Assembly: GCA_029287755.1 (NCBI GenBank)
Contig: JARFQM010000417.1
Location: forward strand, 1 to 5,551
Length of the DNA stretch: 5,551 nt
DNA from: Desulfofustis sp.
GTDB lineage: Bacteria > Desulfobacterota > Desulfobulbia > Desulfobulbales > Desulfocapsaceae
Direction: 5' to 3'
The translations under genes and the position numbers were made by a program. Under the pieces are notes generated by a model. The model was given only the letters and a program-made list of their open reading frames with translations, made no database searches and was not told the origin of the DNA. The first letter of the stretch is position 1. Each line of letters starts with the position of its first letter. Shown here piece by piece: positions 5,507 to 5,551 of this stretch.

Positions 5507-5551
5507 ATGAAGATTAGTCCCATTGTAAAATTCATCCCTGTGGTGTTGATG
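5507..5551 (+). CDS. N-terminus of a probably exported protein (partial, runs off the window)
   Basis: The 15 visible codons read MKISPIVKFIPVVLM: positively charged residues early, then a rising hydrophobic stretch, as at the start of a signal peptide or membrane anchor. AGGAG at 5494-5498 lies 8 bases before ATG 5507 and only 2 bases before the alternative ATG 5501, so 5507 is the better start. The strong terminator at 5299-5336 separates it from the cytochrome gene, so it is probably transcribed independently. Function cannot be judged from this length. Confidence 0.7.
   Translation, partial: MKISPIVKFIPVVLM

Overview
The window looks like chromosomal DNA from an anaerobic, respiring Deltaproteobacterium in the broad sense (Desulfobacterota, such as Desulfuromonadales or Desulfobulbales). 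This is an inference from three things: a multiheme c-type cytochrome, an apparent selenocysteine codon, and a class II Mn-dependent pyrophosphatase. There is no rRNA, tRNA, CRISPR array, transposase or phage gene, and no obvious recent mobile DNA.

Layout. Positions 3-68 probably hold the last codons of a plus-strand gene. It converges on ppaC (141-1070, minus), a manganese-dependent inorganic pyrophosphatase with its own promoter and a good intrinsic terminator. A divergent intergenic region (1071-1380) carries that promoter and a 21-bp dyad, then leads into a two-gene plus-strand unit. The first gene (1381-2370) encodes an unrecognised single-pass membrane protein with a Pro/Gly/Ser-rich linker and an extracytoplasmic domain. 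The second (2378-3685) encodes an M18 aspartyl aminopeptidase, and its ribosome binding site overlaps the stop of the first. A 234-base spacer follows.

The main item of interest is 3920-5263. This is a five-CXXCH exported cytochrome whose frame is interrupted by one in-frame TGA at 4877-4879. The frame stays open for another 127 codons to a TAA that is followed by a strong intrinsic terminator (5299-5336). The downstream part has no credible start of its own. The residues around the TGA (GHVIPDG-TGA-PTPNR) look like continuous conserved sequence, and a compact hairpin with a bulged U sits at the distance from the TGA expected of a bacterial SECIS element. I read this as one 447-residue selenoprotein cytochrome with Sec at residue 320, not two genes or a pseudogene, but the window cannot prove it.

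The last 215 bases are an AT-rich leader region, with a possible 14-codon leader ORF, an 8-bp direct repeat and an 18-bp inverted repeat. It precedes the start (5507) of another gene, probably exported, that runs off the window.
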